64,000 nucleotides of DNA from Mycolicibacterium doricum (GTDB taxonomy: Bacteria; Actinomycetota; Actinomycetes; Mycobacteriales; Mycobacteriaceae). Below the pieces are notes generated by a model, which saw nothing but the letters and a program-made list of their open reading frames with translations, searched no databases and was not told the origin of the DNA. The stretch's first letter is position 1. Each line of letters begins with the position of its first letter. A program made the translations under genes and the position numbers. The stretch is from contig NZ_AP022605.1 of NCBI RefSeq assembly GCF_010728155.1, positions 3,100,001-3,164,000 on the forward strand, read 5' to 3'. Below are positions 9,399-17,639 of this stretch, piece by piece.

Positions 9399-11177
9399 TC
9401 ACCGCCAGGCGCTGTCCTCGCCGCGGCGCTGGTCGGCGACGCGTCTGCCGGGCGCATCGTCCTCTTCGTGCGCGACAGCGTCGAGCACCTTGTCGGCCTT
9501 GCCGTCGGGCATCAGCGGCGGCAGCAGTGGGGTGTCGCCGCCGACCACCGCCTCGATGACCGTCGGCCGGTCGGCCGACAACGCTGCCGCCCAGGCGTCG
9601 TCCGCGGCAGCCGAGTCGATCACCCGGATACCGCGCAGCCCAAGCAATTCGGCATAGTCGGCGTACGGGAACCGCGGTACGTCCTGTGATGCCTCGAAGC
9701 GCGGATTGCCCTCCATCTCGCGCTGTTCCCACGACACCTCGGTGAGGTCCGCGTTGTGCAGGACCAGCACCACGAACCGGGGATCCGCCCACGACCGCCA
9801 GCGGTCGGCGACCGTGACGAGCTCAAGCAGTCCGCTCATCTGCATCGCCCCGTCACCGACCAGCGCAACCACCGGCCGTTGTGGCGCGTCGAGTTTGGCG
9901 GCGACGCCGTACGGCAGCGCACAACCCATCGCGGCGAGGTAGCCGGATACGTGCGCGGGAACACCGGGCGGCAACCGCAGATGGCGGGCGTACCAGTACG
10001 TCGACGAGCCGACGTCCACCGCCACGCGTGCGTCGGCAGGCAGGTGGTCCGACAGTGCCCGGACCACGGCCTCGGGATTGGCGTCAGTGGTCTGGACAGC
10101 GGCCCGTCGCCTGGCCTCCTCGCCCCACTGCTCCCGCCACCGACGCACCTGATTTTGCCAGCCGCGATCCTCTTTCGGCTCGAGCAGCGCCGACAACGCC
10201 GAAAGCGCTTGGGCGGCTTGTCCGACGACCGGTGCGTCGACGGGATACTTCGCACCGATCACCCGCGCCTGGATGTCGATCTGCACGGCCTTGGCCTGCC
10301 CGGGTGCCGGGTAGAACTCTGTCCACGGATCGTTCGAGCCGACGATCAGCAACGTGTCGCAGTTCGCCATCAACTCCGCGCTCGCGGTGGTGCCGAGGTG
10401 GCCCATGACGCCGGTGTGCCACGGCTCGCCCTCGTCGAGCACCGGCTTGCCCAGCAATGACGTCGTCACCCCCGCCCCGAGGGTCTCGACCACTCGGGCG
10501 ATCTCGTCCGCCGCACCGGCGGCGCCGCGACCGACCAGCAGCGCGACTCGCTGACCGGCGTTGAGAACGGCGGCAGCCGAACGGATCTGATCGTCGGGCG
10601 CGGCGACCCGGGCCTGCGCGCTCACCGCCGTCGACGGCATCACACCGTGGCTGTGTGCCAAATGCTCCGGCATCTCGGCCTGTTGCACGTCGTGCGGAAT
10701 GATCAGGGCGGTGGGCGTCGACGTCGCGATCGCCGTGCGCATCGCGTTGTCGAGGGCCATCAGCGCCTGCTCCGGTGCGAACACCGTCTGCACATACTGC
10801 CCGCACACGTCCTTGAACAGCACGTGCAGGTCGACCTCCTGTAGGTAGCCGCTGCCGAGCGCGGTCGACACCACCTGCCCGACGATCGCCACCACGGGCC
10901 GCTTGTCGAGTTTCGCGTCGTAGAGGCCGGCCAGCAGGTGGATGGCGCCGGGGCCCTGGGTGGCCATGCAAACGCCCACCCGGCCGGTGTACTTGGCGTG
11001 GCCGCAGGCCGTGAACGCCGCCAGTTCCTCGTGCCGAGTCGAGACGAATTCCGGTGCACCGGAGCGCTGCAGCGCCCCGAGCAAGGTGTTGATGCCGTCA
11101 CCTGCGTAGCCGAACACCCGGTCGGCACCCCAGTCGCGCAGCCGAGCCACGAGGGCGTCGGCGACAAGTTCTGTCAT
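9399..11177 (-). CDS. Thiamine pyrophosphate-dependent enzyme, pyruvate oxidase/dehydrogenase (PoxB)-like
   Basis: ThDP-binding decarboxylase of the POX/AHAS superfamily, 592 residues. The three family domains are visible: an N-terminal Pyr domain with the conserved Glu in TRHEELAAFTACG, a central nucleotide/FAD-like domain (NCDTLLIVGSNDPWTEF), and a C-terminal PP domain with the Mg-ThDP motif GDGAMQMSGLLELVTVADRW running to LHNADLTEVSWEQRE. The HEELAAF/NADLTEVSWEQ pattern is closer to pyruvate oxidase-type proteins than to acetolactate synthase. ATG 11177 is the start that aligns with the family (MTELVADALVARL). Confidence 0.85.
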   Translation of the reverse strand: MTELVADALVARLRDWGADRVFGYAGDGINTLLGALQRSGAPEFVSTRHEELAAFTACGHAKYTGRVGVCMATQGPGAIHLLAGLYDAKLDKRPVVAIVGQVVSTALGSGYLQEVDLHVLFKDVCGQYVQTVFAPEQALMALDNAMRTAIATSTPTALIIPHDVQQAEMPEHLAHSHGVMPSTAVSAQARVAAPDDQIRSAAAVLNAGQRVALLVGRGAAGAADEIARVVETLGAGVTTSLLGKPVLDEGEPWHTGVMGHLGTTASAELMANCDTLLIVGSNDPWTEFYPAPGQAKAVQIDIQARVIGAKYPVDAPVVGQAAQALSALSALLEPKEDRGWQNQVRRWREQWGEEARRRAAVQTTDANPEAVVRALSDHLPADARVAVDVGSSTYWYARHLRLPPGVPAHVSGYLAAMGCALPYGVAAKLDAPQRPVVALVGDGAMQMSGLLELVTVADRWRSWADPRFVVLVLHNADLTEVSWEQREMEGNPRFEASQDVPRFPYADYAELLGLRGIRVIDSAAADDAWAAALSADRPTVIEAVVGGDTPLLPPLMPDGKADKVLDAVAHEEDDAPGRRVADQRRGEDSAWR

Positions 11178-11209
11178 GACCCCGACATACCCGCCGGGGC
11201 GACGGCAAA

Positions 11210-12376
11210 TCAGCGGTGCCGCGCGGCGAGCACTGCGACCGCCACGGCGAAAACTCCACCAGCCACGCCGGAGACCAACAGCGGAACCGTGCCGTCGGCA
11301 CCCCAGAGCAGGCCCGCCCACAGCCCGGCCGCCAGAATCGCGAAGCCGCTCGCGCCCTGGAACACCCCCTGCGCACCGGCCTGCACGTCGGCCCCCACCA
11401 GAGACGAGATCCACGCCTTGCCGACGCCGTCGGTGCACGCGGTGAACAGCCCGTAGACCCCGATCAGCAGCCACGCGGCGACGATGTCGCGGGTCAGGCC
11501 CAACCCGGTGTAGCCGACGGCGAAGAATCCCAGCCCGACCGCGAACACGGCGGGTTTGCCGACGCGGTCGGCCAGCGCGCCGGCCGGGTAACTCGCCGAT
11601 GCGTACACCACGTTGTAAGCGACGTAGGCCAGGATCACCTCGACGACGGAGAAACCGATCTCGTTCAGCCGCAGCAGAAGCAGCGCGTCGGGGAAGTTGA
11701 TCACCCCGAATGCGACCAGCAGGGCGGTCACCCGCCAGTATCGCCGAGGGAGGCCCCGGACCCCCGAGAACAGCGGCGGCCGCGCGGCCGGCACCACCGC
11801 CCTCGCCCGTTCACGCACCAGAAACACCAGCGCCACGGACAGCGCCGCGGGGACCACCGCGACCCACAGCAACGGGGCGATCTGTTGGTCGAGCAGTTCG
11901 TAGCCGGCCAGCCCGAGCAACGGCCCCACCACCGCGCCGAAAGTGTCCATGGTGCGGTGGAATCCGAAGACCCGGCCCCGTACGGCCGGCTCGACACCGT
12001 CGACCAGCAACGCGTCGCGCGGTGCGCCGCGCAGCCCCTTGCCGAGCCGGTCGGTGACTCGACCGGCCAACACCCCCGGCCACGTTCCGGCGACCGCGAT
12101 GATCACCTTTCCCAGCGCCGCCATCCCGTAGCCGGTGGCGATCAACGGCCGTCGAGAGAACCGGTCCCCCAGCGGCCCGGATGCCAGTTTGGTCAGGGAG
12201 GCCGCTCCCTCGGCGGCGCCCTCCACCGCCCCGACCACCGACGCCGGCGCACCCAGCACCGAGGTCAGGTAGATCGGCAGCAGCGGATAGAGCAACTCGC
12301 TGGCGGCGTCCTGCAGGAACGAGACCGCCGAAAGCAATCGGACGTTTCGGGTCAGCCAGGTCTGCGGCGTTGGCAT
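11210..12376 (-). CDS. Major facilitator superfamily transporter
   Basis: Twelve-helix MFS permease of 388 residues. The N-terminal half has the MFS loop 2-3 signature (GPLGDRFSRRPLIATGYG) and a well conserved second loop motif GRVTDRLGKGLRGAPRDAL typical of a subgroup of drug/metabolite permeases. The corresponding motif in the second half is ALADRVGKPAVFAVG. Substrate unknown. The stop lies 33 bp before the start of the downstream poxB-like gene on the same strand, so the two may be cotranscribed. Confidence 0.88.
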   Translation of the reverse strand: MPTPQTWLTRNVRLLSAVSFLQDAASELLYPLLPIYLTSVLGAPASVVGAVEGAAEGAASLTKLASGPLGDRFSRRPLIATGYGMAALGKVIIAVAGTWPGVLAGRVTDRLGKGLRGAPRDALLVDGVEPAVRGRVFGFHRTMDTFGAVVGPLLGLAGYELLDQQIAPLLWVAVVPAALSVALVFLVRERARAVVPAARPPLFSGVRGLPRRYWRVTALLVAFGVINFPDALLLLRLNEIGFSVVEVILAYVAYNVVYASASYPAGALADRVGKPAVFAVGLGFFAVGYTGLGLTRDIVAAWLLIGVYGLFTACTDGVGKAWISSLVGADVQAGAQGVFQGASGFAILAAGLWAGLLWGADGTVPLLVSGVAGGVFAVAVAVLAARHR

Positions 12377-12400
12377 CCGATCATGATGCCGCAGTTGCCG

Positions 12401-12670
12401 TCACCGAGGGTTCTCGTCGGTCAGCGCCGCGAATCCTTTGGCCTGCCCCCGCGCAAGGGCAGCCCGGACCACGCCGACGATCAACCCCTGAAGGGCGGCG
12501 GCGATGAAGATCTCCTTCATGGAGCTCCGCAGATCCTCAGGGTCCGGCGGTTCGGTTCCGGCCGGGTTCGCCCGCTGCCAGATCTCAGAGAAGACCTTGC
12601 TGGCTATCAGGCCACCGACGATGCTGCTCGCGAGGGCCAGAGGCTTATAGAAGGTTTTCGCCACACTCAC
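12401..12670 (-). CDS. DUF4235 family small membrane protein
   Basis: An 89-residue protein (from GTG 12670) of the actinobacterial DUF4235 family: YKPLALASSIVGGLIASKVFSEIWQR, then PPDPEDLRSSMKEIFIAAALQGLIVGVVRAALARG, giving two hydrophobic segments. An in-frame ATG at 12706 would add 12 residues; GTG 12670 fits the usual start (VAKTFYKP). Function unknown. It is divergent from cheB. Confidence 0.75.
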   Translation of the reverse strand: MSVAKTFYKPLALASSIVGGLIASKVFSEIWQRANPAGTEPPDPEDLRSSMKEIFIAAALQGLIVGVVRAALARGQAKGFAALTDENPR

Positions 12671-12775
12671 GGCGGTGGCGTTCCCGGCCCGTCGATCTTC
12701 AAACATCCGTCGCCGGAAACGCGATCGGGCGGCGGTAATCCGATTGCCGATCCCGGGAAAGGGTACACGCCGCAA

Positions 12776-13795
12776 GTGGCCGTCGGAAGCGTGAACGGAG
12801 ACCGCGCCCTGCGGGGTGTGGTCGCGGTCGGCGCGTCCGCGGGCGGTGTGGAGGCGCTCACCACTCTCGCCGCCGGTCTTCCGGATGACCTGCCCTACGC
12901 GGTTCTGATGGTGTTGCACGTGCCGCCCTCGTCCCCGAGCGTGCTGGCCCGGATCGTCGATCGCAGCGGCCCGCTGCCCGCCGTGTCGGCCGAAGCCGGG
13001 GCACCGCTGCAACCTGGCCGGGTCACCGTCGCGGTACCGGATCACCACCTCCTGGTCGCCGAACACCGCGTGGTGCTGTCGGAGGGGCCGACAGAGAACG
13101 GGCACCGGCCCGCGATCAACGCGCTGTTCCGGTCGGTCGCGTTGACGTTCGGACCCCGCGCGGTCGGTGTGTTGATGTCCGGAGTGCTCGACGACGGTGT
13201 GCTCGGGATGGCGGCCATCCGATCACGAGGTGGCACCACCGCCGTACAGGACCCCGACCAAGCCCTGTTCCCGGCGATGCCGACCAATGCCATCCAGGCC
13301 GGGGTCGCCGATCACCGGATCCCCGCCAAGGAGATCGGCGCCTTCCTCAGCAGCCTGGCCGCCACGAAGACCGAGGAACTCAAGATGGAACGCGACCCAG
13401 GCATGGAATTGGAGAACCGCATCGCGATGGGGCGGAGATTCTCGAGCAACTTCGACTCCGAGAGGTTGGGCCCGCCGTCCGGATACACCTGCCCCGACTG
13501 CAACGGCTCCTTGATGTCCACCAGCGAGCAGAGCTTCCGTTGCCGGGTCGGTCATGCCTGGACGGCCGACGCCCTGCTGCAGGCCCGCGACGACGAGGTC
13601 GAGAACGCTTTGTGGATCGCGCTGCGCAGCCTCCAGGAGAAGGCCAAGATGTCGAGAAGGCTGGCCGACACCGTCGGACCCGGCACCCGGGCCACGCGCT
13701 ATGTCCAAACAGCCGACGAGGCCGAACGGGCGGTCCAGGTGCTCGGAGAAAGGTTGGCGGAGGCGCCGGATTTGGAAGCCCACAGTGAACGGTGA
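12776..13795 (+). CDS. CheB-type protein-glutamate methylesterase domain protein
   Basis: Chemoreceptor-type methylesterase, 339 residues, with no receiver domain. The catalytic triad positions are readable: Ser in GASAGGVEALTT, His in LHVPPSSPS, Asp in SGVLDDGVLGMAAI. The C-terminal third has a CPDC...CRVGH zinc-ribbon-like cluster and then a helix. No flagellar or chemoreceptor genes are in view, so it more likely acts in a stress-sensing phosphorelay-like module with the next two genes. GTG 12776 is preceded by GGGAAAGGG at about 12 bases; GTG 12791 is an alternative. Much longer open frame upstream is antisense to the MFS gene. Confidence 0.85.
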   Translation: MAVGSVNGDRALRGVVAVGASAGGVEALTTLAAGLPDDLPYAVLMVLHVPPSSPSVLARIVDRSGPLPAVSAEAGAPLQPGRVTVAVPDHHLLVAEHRVVLSEGPTENGHRPAINALFRSVALTFGPRAVGVLMSGVLDDGVLGMAAIRSRGGTTAVQDPDQALFPAMPTNAIQAGVADHRIPAKEIGAFLSSLAATKTEELKMERDPGMELENRIAMGRRFSSNFDSERLGPPSGYTCPDCNGSLMSTSEQSFRCRVGHAWTADALLQARDDEVENALWIALRSLQEKAKMSRRLADTVGPGTRATRYVQTADEAERAVQVLGERLAEAPDLEAHSER

Positions 13796-14540
13796 CGCGG
13801 TAGGGACGCTTGCCGTCGCCGCGGAGACCCACGGCGAGGCGGCGGTACTGAGGGTACGCGGAACCCTCGACAGCACCACCTACCTACCGCTGCGCGACCG
13901 CATCATCAAGGCGGCGCTGGACGAGCCACGGGCCGTGATCGTCGACATCTCCGAGCTATCGGTGCCCGCCGAAACTGCCCTGGCGGTCTTCACCAGCGCC
14001 CGCTGGCACGTCCAGCGGTGGCCGGAGATTCCCATCGCCCTGGTGTGCGAACACCCGCAGGGCAGGGAAGCCCTTGCCCGCAACGGTGTCGCCCGGTACG
14101 TGCCGGTGTACCCGACGGTCGACGACGCGCTGCGCGCGATGGCGTCCGACAGCGAACCGACCTACCGGCGCCGGGCGCTGGCGACGTTGCCGCCCGGTCC
14201 GCCGAGCCTGTCGCGCTCCCGGGAACTCGTCGACGAGTGGCTGACGGGTTGGTCACTCACCGAGATGGTTCCCGTCGCCAAGGTGATCGTCACGGCGCTG
14301 GTGGAGAACGTCCTCGAACACACCGACAGCCAAGCCGATCTGCGCTTGGAGACCAACGGAACGGAACTGACGGTGGCGGTAGTCGATACCAGCCGCGAAC
14401 CCCCCAGCCCCCGGGAGCAGCCGGCGGCTGCGCCGACCGGACTGCAGATCGTCGCCGCACTCAGCCGGGTATGGGGCACCGCACCGACGCCCGGTGGGAA
14501 AACGGTGTGGGCGGTCCTCGGCCCGGAGAACCGGCTGTAA
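13785..14540 (+). CDS. STAS (anti-sigma-factor antagonist-like) plus HATPase fusion protein
   Basis: A 251-residue two-domain regulator. Residues about 10-115 read as a STAS domain (AAVLRVRGTLDSTTYLPLRDRII...AVIVDISELSVP); the usual phosphorylatable Ser region is altered to VPAETAL. The C-terminal part resembles an anti-sigma-factor type HATPase: TALVENVLEHTDSQADLRLE (N-box) and PTGLQIVAALSRVWGTAPTPGGKTVWAVL (G-box). It overlaps the cheB end by 11 bp, so translation is probably coupled. Such fusions suggest control of a sigma-factor partner switch; the partner is not in the window. Confidence 0.78.
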   Translation: MNGDAVGTLAVAAETHGEAAVLRVRGTLDSTTYLPLRDRIIKAALDEPRAVIVDISELSVPAETALAVFTSARWHVQRWPEIPIALVCEHPQGREALARNGVARYVPVYPTVDDALRAMASDSEPTYRRRALATLPPGPPSLSRSRELVDEWLTGWSLTEMVPVAKVIVTALVENVLEHTDSQADLRLETNGTELTVAVVDTSREPPSPREQPAAAPTGLQIVAALSRVWGTAPTPGGKTVWAVLGPENRL

Positions 14541-14659
14541 AGGATGACGAGTCGGTGTGAGCGTATGGTCGATCCACAGACATCGGGGCGACAGCGGAGA
14601 CGAAACCTTTAACGGCGAGACGGACCAGGCATTCGAGGCCCTGCTGCACTACCTGCGCG

Positions 14660-16465
14660 ATGCCCCGGGGGTTCGACTTCACCGGCTACAAACGCGCGTC
14701 GCTGATGCGGCGGGTCCGGCACCGCATGGATTCGGCCGGCTACCAGACCTTCGAAGAATATCTGGACGCGCTACAAGCGAACCCCGACGAGTTCGACGCG
14801 CTGTTCAACACGATCCTGATCAACGTCACCGCGTTCTTCCGCGACCCGCCGGCATGGGATTTCATCAGGGACACCGTCGTTCCGGAACTTCTCGCCGCCC
14901 GGGGGCCCAAGGACCAGATCCGGGTCTGGAGTGCGGGCTGCGCGTCGGGCCAGGAGGCGTACAGCGCCGCGATCCTGTTGGCGGAGGCGATAGGCCCCGA
15001 GGATTTCCGACGCCGGGTGAAGATCTACGCGACCGACGTCGACGAGCATGCACTGGCCGCCGCCCGTGCGGGGTCTTACACCGAGAAGGAACTCGAATCC
15101 GTGCCGGCGGACCTCCGCTCGCGTTATTTCGAGCCGAGCAACGGGCGATTCCTGTTTCGCAAGGATCTGCGCAGGGGTGTCATCTTCGGACGCAACGACC
15201 TTGTGAAGGATGCACCCATCTCCCGCGTGGACCTGCTGCTGTGCCGTAACACGCTGATGTACCTCAACGGCGAGACGCAGAAGATGGTGCTGGGGCGACT
15301 GCATTTCGCGTTGGCACCGCAGGGTTTCATCTTCCTCGGCCATGCCGAGATGCTGCTCAGCCACAGCGACAAGTTCACCGCAGTGGACATGGACAGCCGG
15401 GTGTTCCGGAAGGCTGCCGGCTCCCAGGCCGACCCCGACCGGTTCGACGCGGCTTCGCCACTGTTGCGGCACGGCGACCTGTCGAGTCTCGATCCCTTAC
15501 GCGAATGCGCCTTCCGGGCGGGGCCGGTTCCGCAAATCGTGGTGACCGGCGACGACACGGTGGCCATGGTGAACGAGCAGGCCGAGCGGATATTCGCGTT
15601 GTCCCCGCGCGACGTCGGCCGCCTCTTGCGGGACCTGGAGTTTTCCTACCGGCCTCTCGAACTGCGCAGCTTTCTCGAGCGGGTCAAGGCAGAGCGCCGA
15701 TCGACCTTGGTCCGCGATGTGCGGTGGCGTCGCAGTGGAGTCACCGACACGTGGTATGAGGTGCACTTCAATCCGCTGGTCGACAACAACGGCGGCTTGC
15801 TGGGGATCTCCATCGCCTTCTTCGACGTCACCTCCACTCGCGGTCTGCTGGACAAGGTCACCGAGGGCAACCGCCAACTCGAGTCCGCCTACGAGGAACT
15901 GCAATCCACCAACGAAGAACTCGAGACCACCAACGAGGAACTCGAGACCACCAACGAGGAACTGCAATCCACGATCGAGGAGCTCGAGACCACCAACGAG
16001 GAACTGCAGTCCACCAACGAAGAACTCGAGACGATGAACGAGGAGTTGCAGTCCACGAACGACGAACTGCACACCATCAACGACACGCTGCGGGAGCGCA
16101 GCGTCGAACTCGACGAGTCCCGGTCGTTCGTGAGGTCGCTACTCGATTCGATACATCTGGGACTGATCATCGTCGATCGCGAGATGCGGGTCGTCGCATG
16201 GAACCGAGGCAGTGAGGACATGTGGGGGCTGCGGTCGGAGGAGGCCGTGGGCAAGCCGTTGCCGGCGTTGGATATCGGGTTGCCCACGGCGGAGATCAAG
16301 CCGCTGATCGGCGGGGCGTTCGTCGATCCCTCGAGCATGGAGCAAACCGTGGTCGACGCCACCAACCGACGCGGCCGTGACATCCGACTGCGGATCACCT
16401 GCCGGGGATTCGGTGTCGGCGATGCGGTCAACGGTGCACTACTGCTGATGGAAGCCCAGCGCTGA
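14660..16465 (+). CDS. CheR-type methyltransferase with PAS domains and long coiled coil (5' end frameshifted)
   Basis: SAM-dependent glutamate methyltransferase fused to sensor modules. The CheR domain has GFDFTGYKRASLMRRV, WSAGCASGQEAYSAAIL (SAM site) and LLLCRNTLMYL. A PAS domain follows, then about 70 residues of heptad-like NEELE repeats (15880-16090) forming a coiled coil, then a second PAS domain (LGLIIVDREMRVVAWNRGSEDMWGL). The natural start is probably GTG 14557: that frame encodes FEALLHYLRDA, the missing family N-terminus, but a C4G5 run at 14663-14671 appears to carry one extra base that breaks it. ATG 14660 is the only start in the main frame near the break. Confidence 0.8.
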   Translation: MPRGFDFTGYKRASLMRRVRHRMDSAGYQTFEEYLDALQANPDEFDALFNTILINVTAFFRDPPAWDFIRDTVVPELLAARGPKDQIRVWSAGCASGQEAYSAAILLAEAIGPEDFRRRVKIYATDVDEHALAAARAGSYTEKELESVPADLRSRYFEPSNGRFLFRKDLRRGVIFGRNDLVKDAPISRVDLLLCRNTLMYLNGETQKMVLGRLHFALAPQGFIFLGHAEMLLSHSDKFTAVDMDSRVFRKAAGSQADPDRFDAASPLLRHGDLSSLDPLRECAFRAGPVPQIVVTGDDTVAMVNEQAERIFALSPRDVGRLLRDLEFSYRPLELRSFLERVKAERRSTLVRDVRWRRSGVTDTWYEVHFNPLVDNNGGLLGISIAFFDVTSTRGLLDKVTEGNRQLESAYEELQSTNEELETTNEELETTNEELQSTIEELETTNEELQSTNEELETMNEELQSTNDELHTINDTLRERSVELDESRSFVRSLLDSIHLGLIIVDREMRVVAWNRGSEDMWGLRSEEAVGKPLPALDIGLPTAEIKPLIGGAFVDPSSMEQTVVDATNRRGRDIRLRITCRGFGVGDAVNGALLLMEAQR

Positions 16466-16873
16466 CGGGTTCCTAGTCGTCCTTCGCTCGTCTTCGCGCT
16501 GGAGTCGGCTCTGCTCGACGGCCGCCGAGTCGTGCTGCTCGGCAGCGTCGCGGTGCCGGGCCGCCGCATCCTGGTGGACGTCGGCCACGTCGTCGGAGGC
16601 GAACACCGCAGCCTGCTCATGCGCCGCCGCTGCCCTGCGGTGCGCCGCGCCGGCATCCGAGTGTCGGGACGCGGCGGCGTTGTGTGCATCGGCCGCTCGC
16701 TCGAGCGCCCGCTCCGCCCGTTCACGCGCGCGTTCGACGGTTGCGGCCGTCGCTGCGCCGCCGTCAGTTAGCTCGCCACCTCGCTGCTGCAGTTCCTCCG
16801 CTCGAGTGCGCGCCGACTCCGCACGGGCGACAGCGGAACTGTGTGCGTCCGGCTCGTGCGGCGTGGCGTTCAT
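16439..16873 (-). CDS. Ala-rich helical hypothetical protein coupled to ANTAR regulator
   Basis: A 144-residue hydrophilic, Ala/Arg/Glu/His-rich protein predicted to be almost entirely helical, with repeating HRxAA/HxxAA units (AAAHEQAAVFASDD...AAARHRDAAEQHDSAAVEQ). I do not recognise a characterised family. Its ATG overlaps the stop of the upstream GAF-ANTAR gene as ATGA (16870-16873), the best evidence that it is real and translated. Its 3' end overlaps the end of the convergent CheR gene by 27 bp. Confidence 0.65.
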   Translation of the reverse strand: MNATPHEPDAHSSAVARAESARTRAEELQQRGGELTDGGAATAATVERARERAERALERAADAHNAAASRHSDAGAAHRRAAAAHEQAAVFASDDVADVHQDAAARHRDAAEQHDSAAVEQSRLQREDERRTTRNPSALGFHQQ

Positions 16874-17571
16874 CGTGCGGGATGATCGGCGTTGATCAGC
16901 CGCTCGGCGACCACGACCAGCGGGGTGTTGGTGTCCTGTGACAGGCGCTTGAGTAGTTCGAACGCCTGCACCGCATCGACGTCGAACCGTTCCATGATGA
17001 TGCCCTTGGCCTGGCCAATGATGTCGCGTGACGCCAAGGCGCTACGGAATTGTTCGTCCCGCCGCGCGATATGCCACGCGATGGCGGTGTGCGCCGCCAA
17101 CGTCAGACCCTCTTCGACGGCCCCTCCGTCGAAGGCACCGGGTTGCTCGGCATAGAAGTTGAGGGCGCCCGCCTGCTTGCGGCTGGTGAAGAGTTGGAAC
17201 GACAGCACCGAGCGGATGGGCGTCTCGGCCAGCGCATCGAGCCGGAAGCGGGGCCACCGCTGGTCGACAGTCAGGTCATCGACGGCGATGGTGAGCTGAT
17301 TCCACGCGGCCGACAGGCACGGCCCCTCCTGCCTGCGGTCCTGGATCTCGTCGAGGACGAAGGCGAAGGGATGCGTCGCACCGACGGTCTCCACCGCACC
17401 GTCGCGGGTCGCGGTGGTGATTCCGCAGTACTGCGCCCCCGGCAGGAGCCCCACGACACTGCCAGCGAGCTCGTCGAGCACAGCTTGCGCGGAGGCGTCG
17501 AACCGTCCCCCGAGATCGCGCACCAACTCGGCGAGCCGGAGCGCGATGGCACTTTCGGACCGTGTCGACAT
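16870..17571 (-). CDS. GAF-ANTAR antitermination regulator
   Basis: RNA-binding antiterminator of 233 residues. An N-terminal GAF sensor domain (residues about 30-160, QYCGITTATRDGAVETVGATHPF) is followed by ANTAR (SALASRDIIGQAKGIIMERFDVDAVQAFELLKRLSQD), which binds paired hexaloop RNA hairpins to prevent termination. ATG 17571 is chosen over GTG 17577 because GGAAGGGGG ends 5 bases before it. It heads a two-gene operon with the Ala-rich protein and is convergent with the CheB/CheR block. Confidence 0.88.
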   Translation of the reverse strand: MSTRSESAIALRLAELVRDLGGRFDASAQAVLDELAGSVVGLLPGAQYCGITTATRDGAVETVGATHPFAFVLDEIQDRRQEGPCLSAAWNQLTIAVDDLTVDQRWPRFRLDALAETPIRSVLSFQLFTSRKQAGALNFYAEQPGAFDGGAVEEGLTLAAHTAIAWHIARRDEQFRSALASRDIIGQAKGIIMERFDVDAVQAFELLKRLSQDTNTPLVVVAERLINADHPAR

Positions 17572-17639
17572 GCGCACCCCCTTCCGTCGTCACCCTCCGC
17601 AAGAATACTGCTCCAGCGCCGCTCTCTGACGACCGCGGA

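Noticed and set aside
11216-13795. A continuous 859-codon plus-strand frame
   Set aside because: Only the last 340 codons (from 12776) are CheB; the first 520 are antisense to the MFS gene and have the low-complexity Arg/Gly/Pro composition of a shadow frame.
15880-16090. Short repeated DNA units within the CheR-PAS gene
   Set aside because: They encode in-frame NEELE/NEELQ heptads of a coiled coil between two PAS domains, common in this protein type, not a mobile or regulatory repeat.
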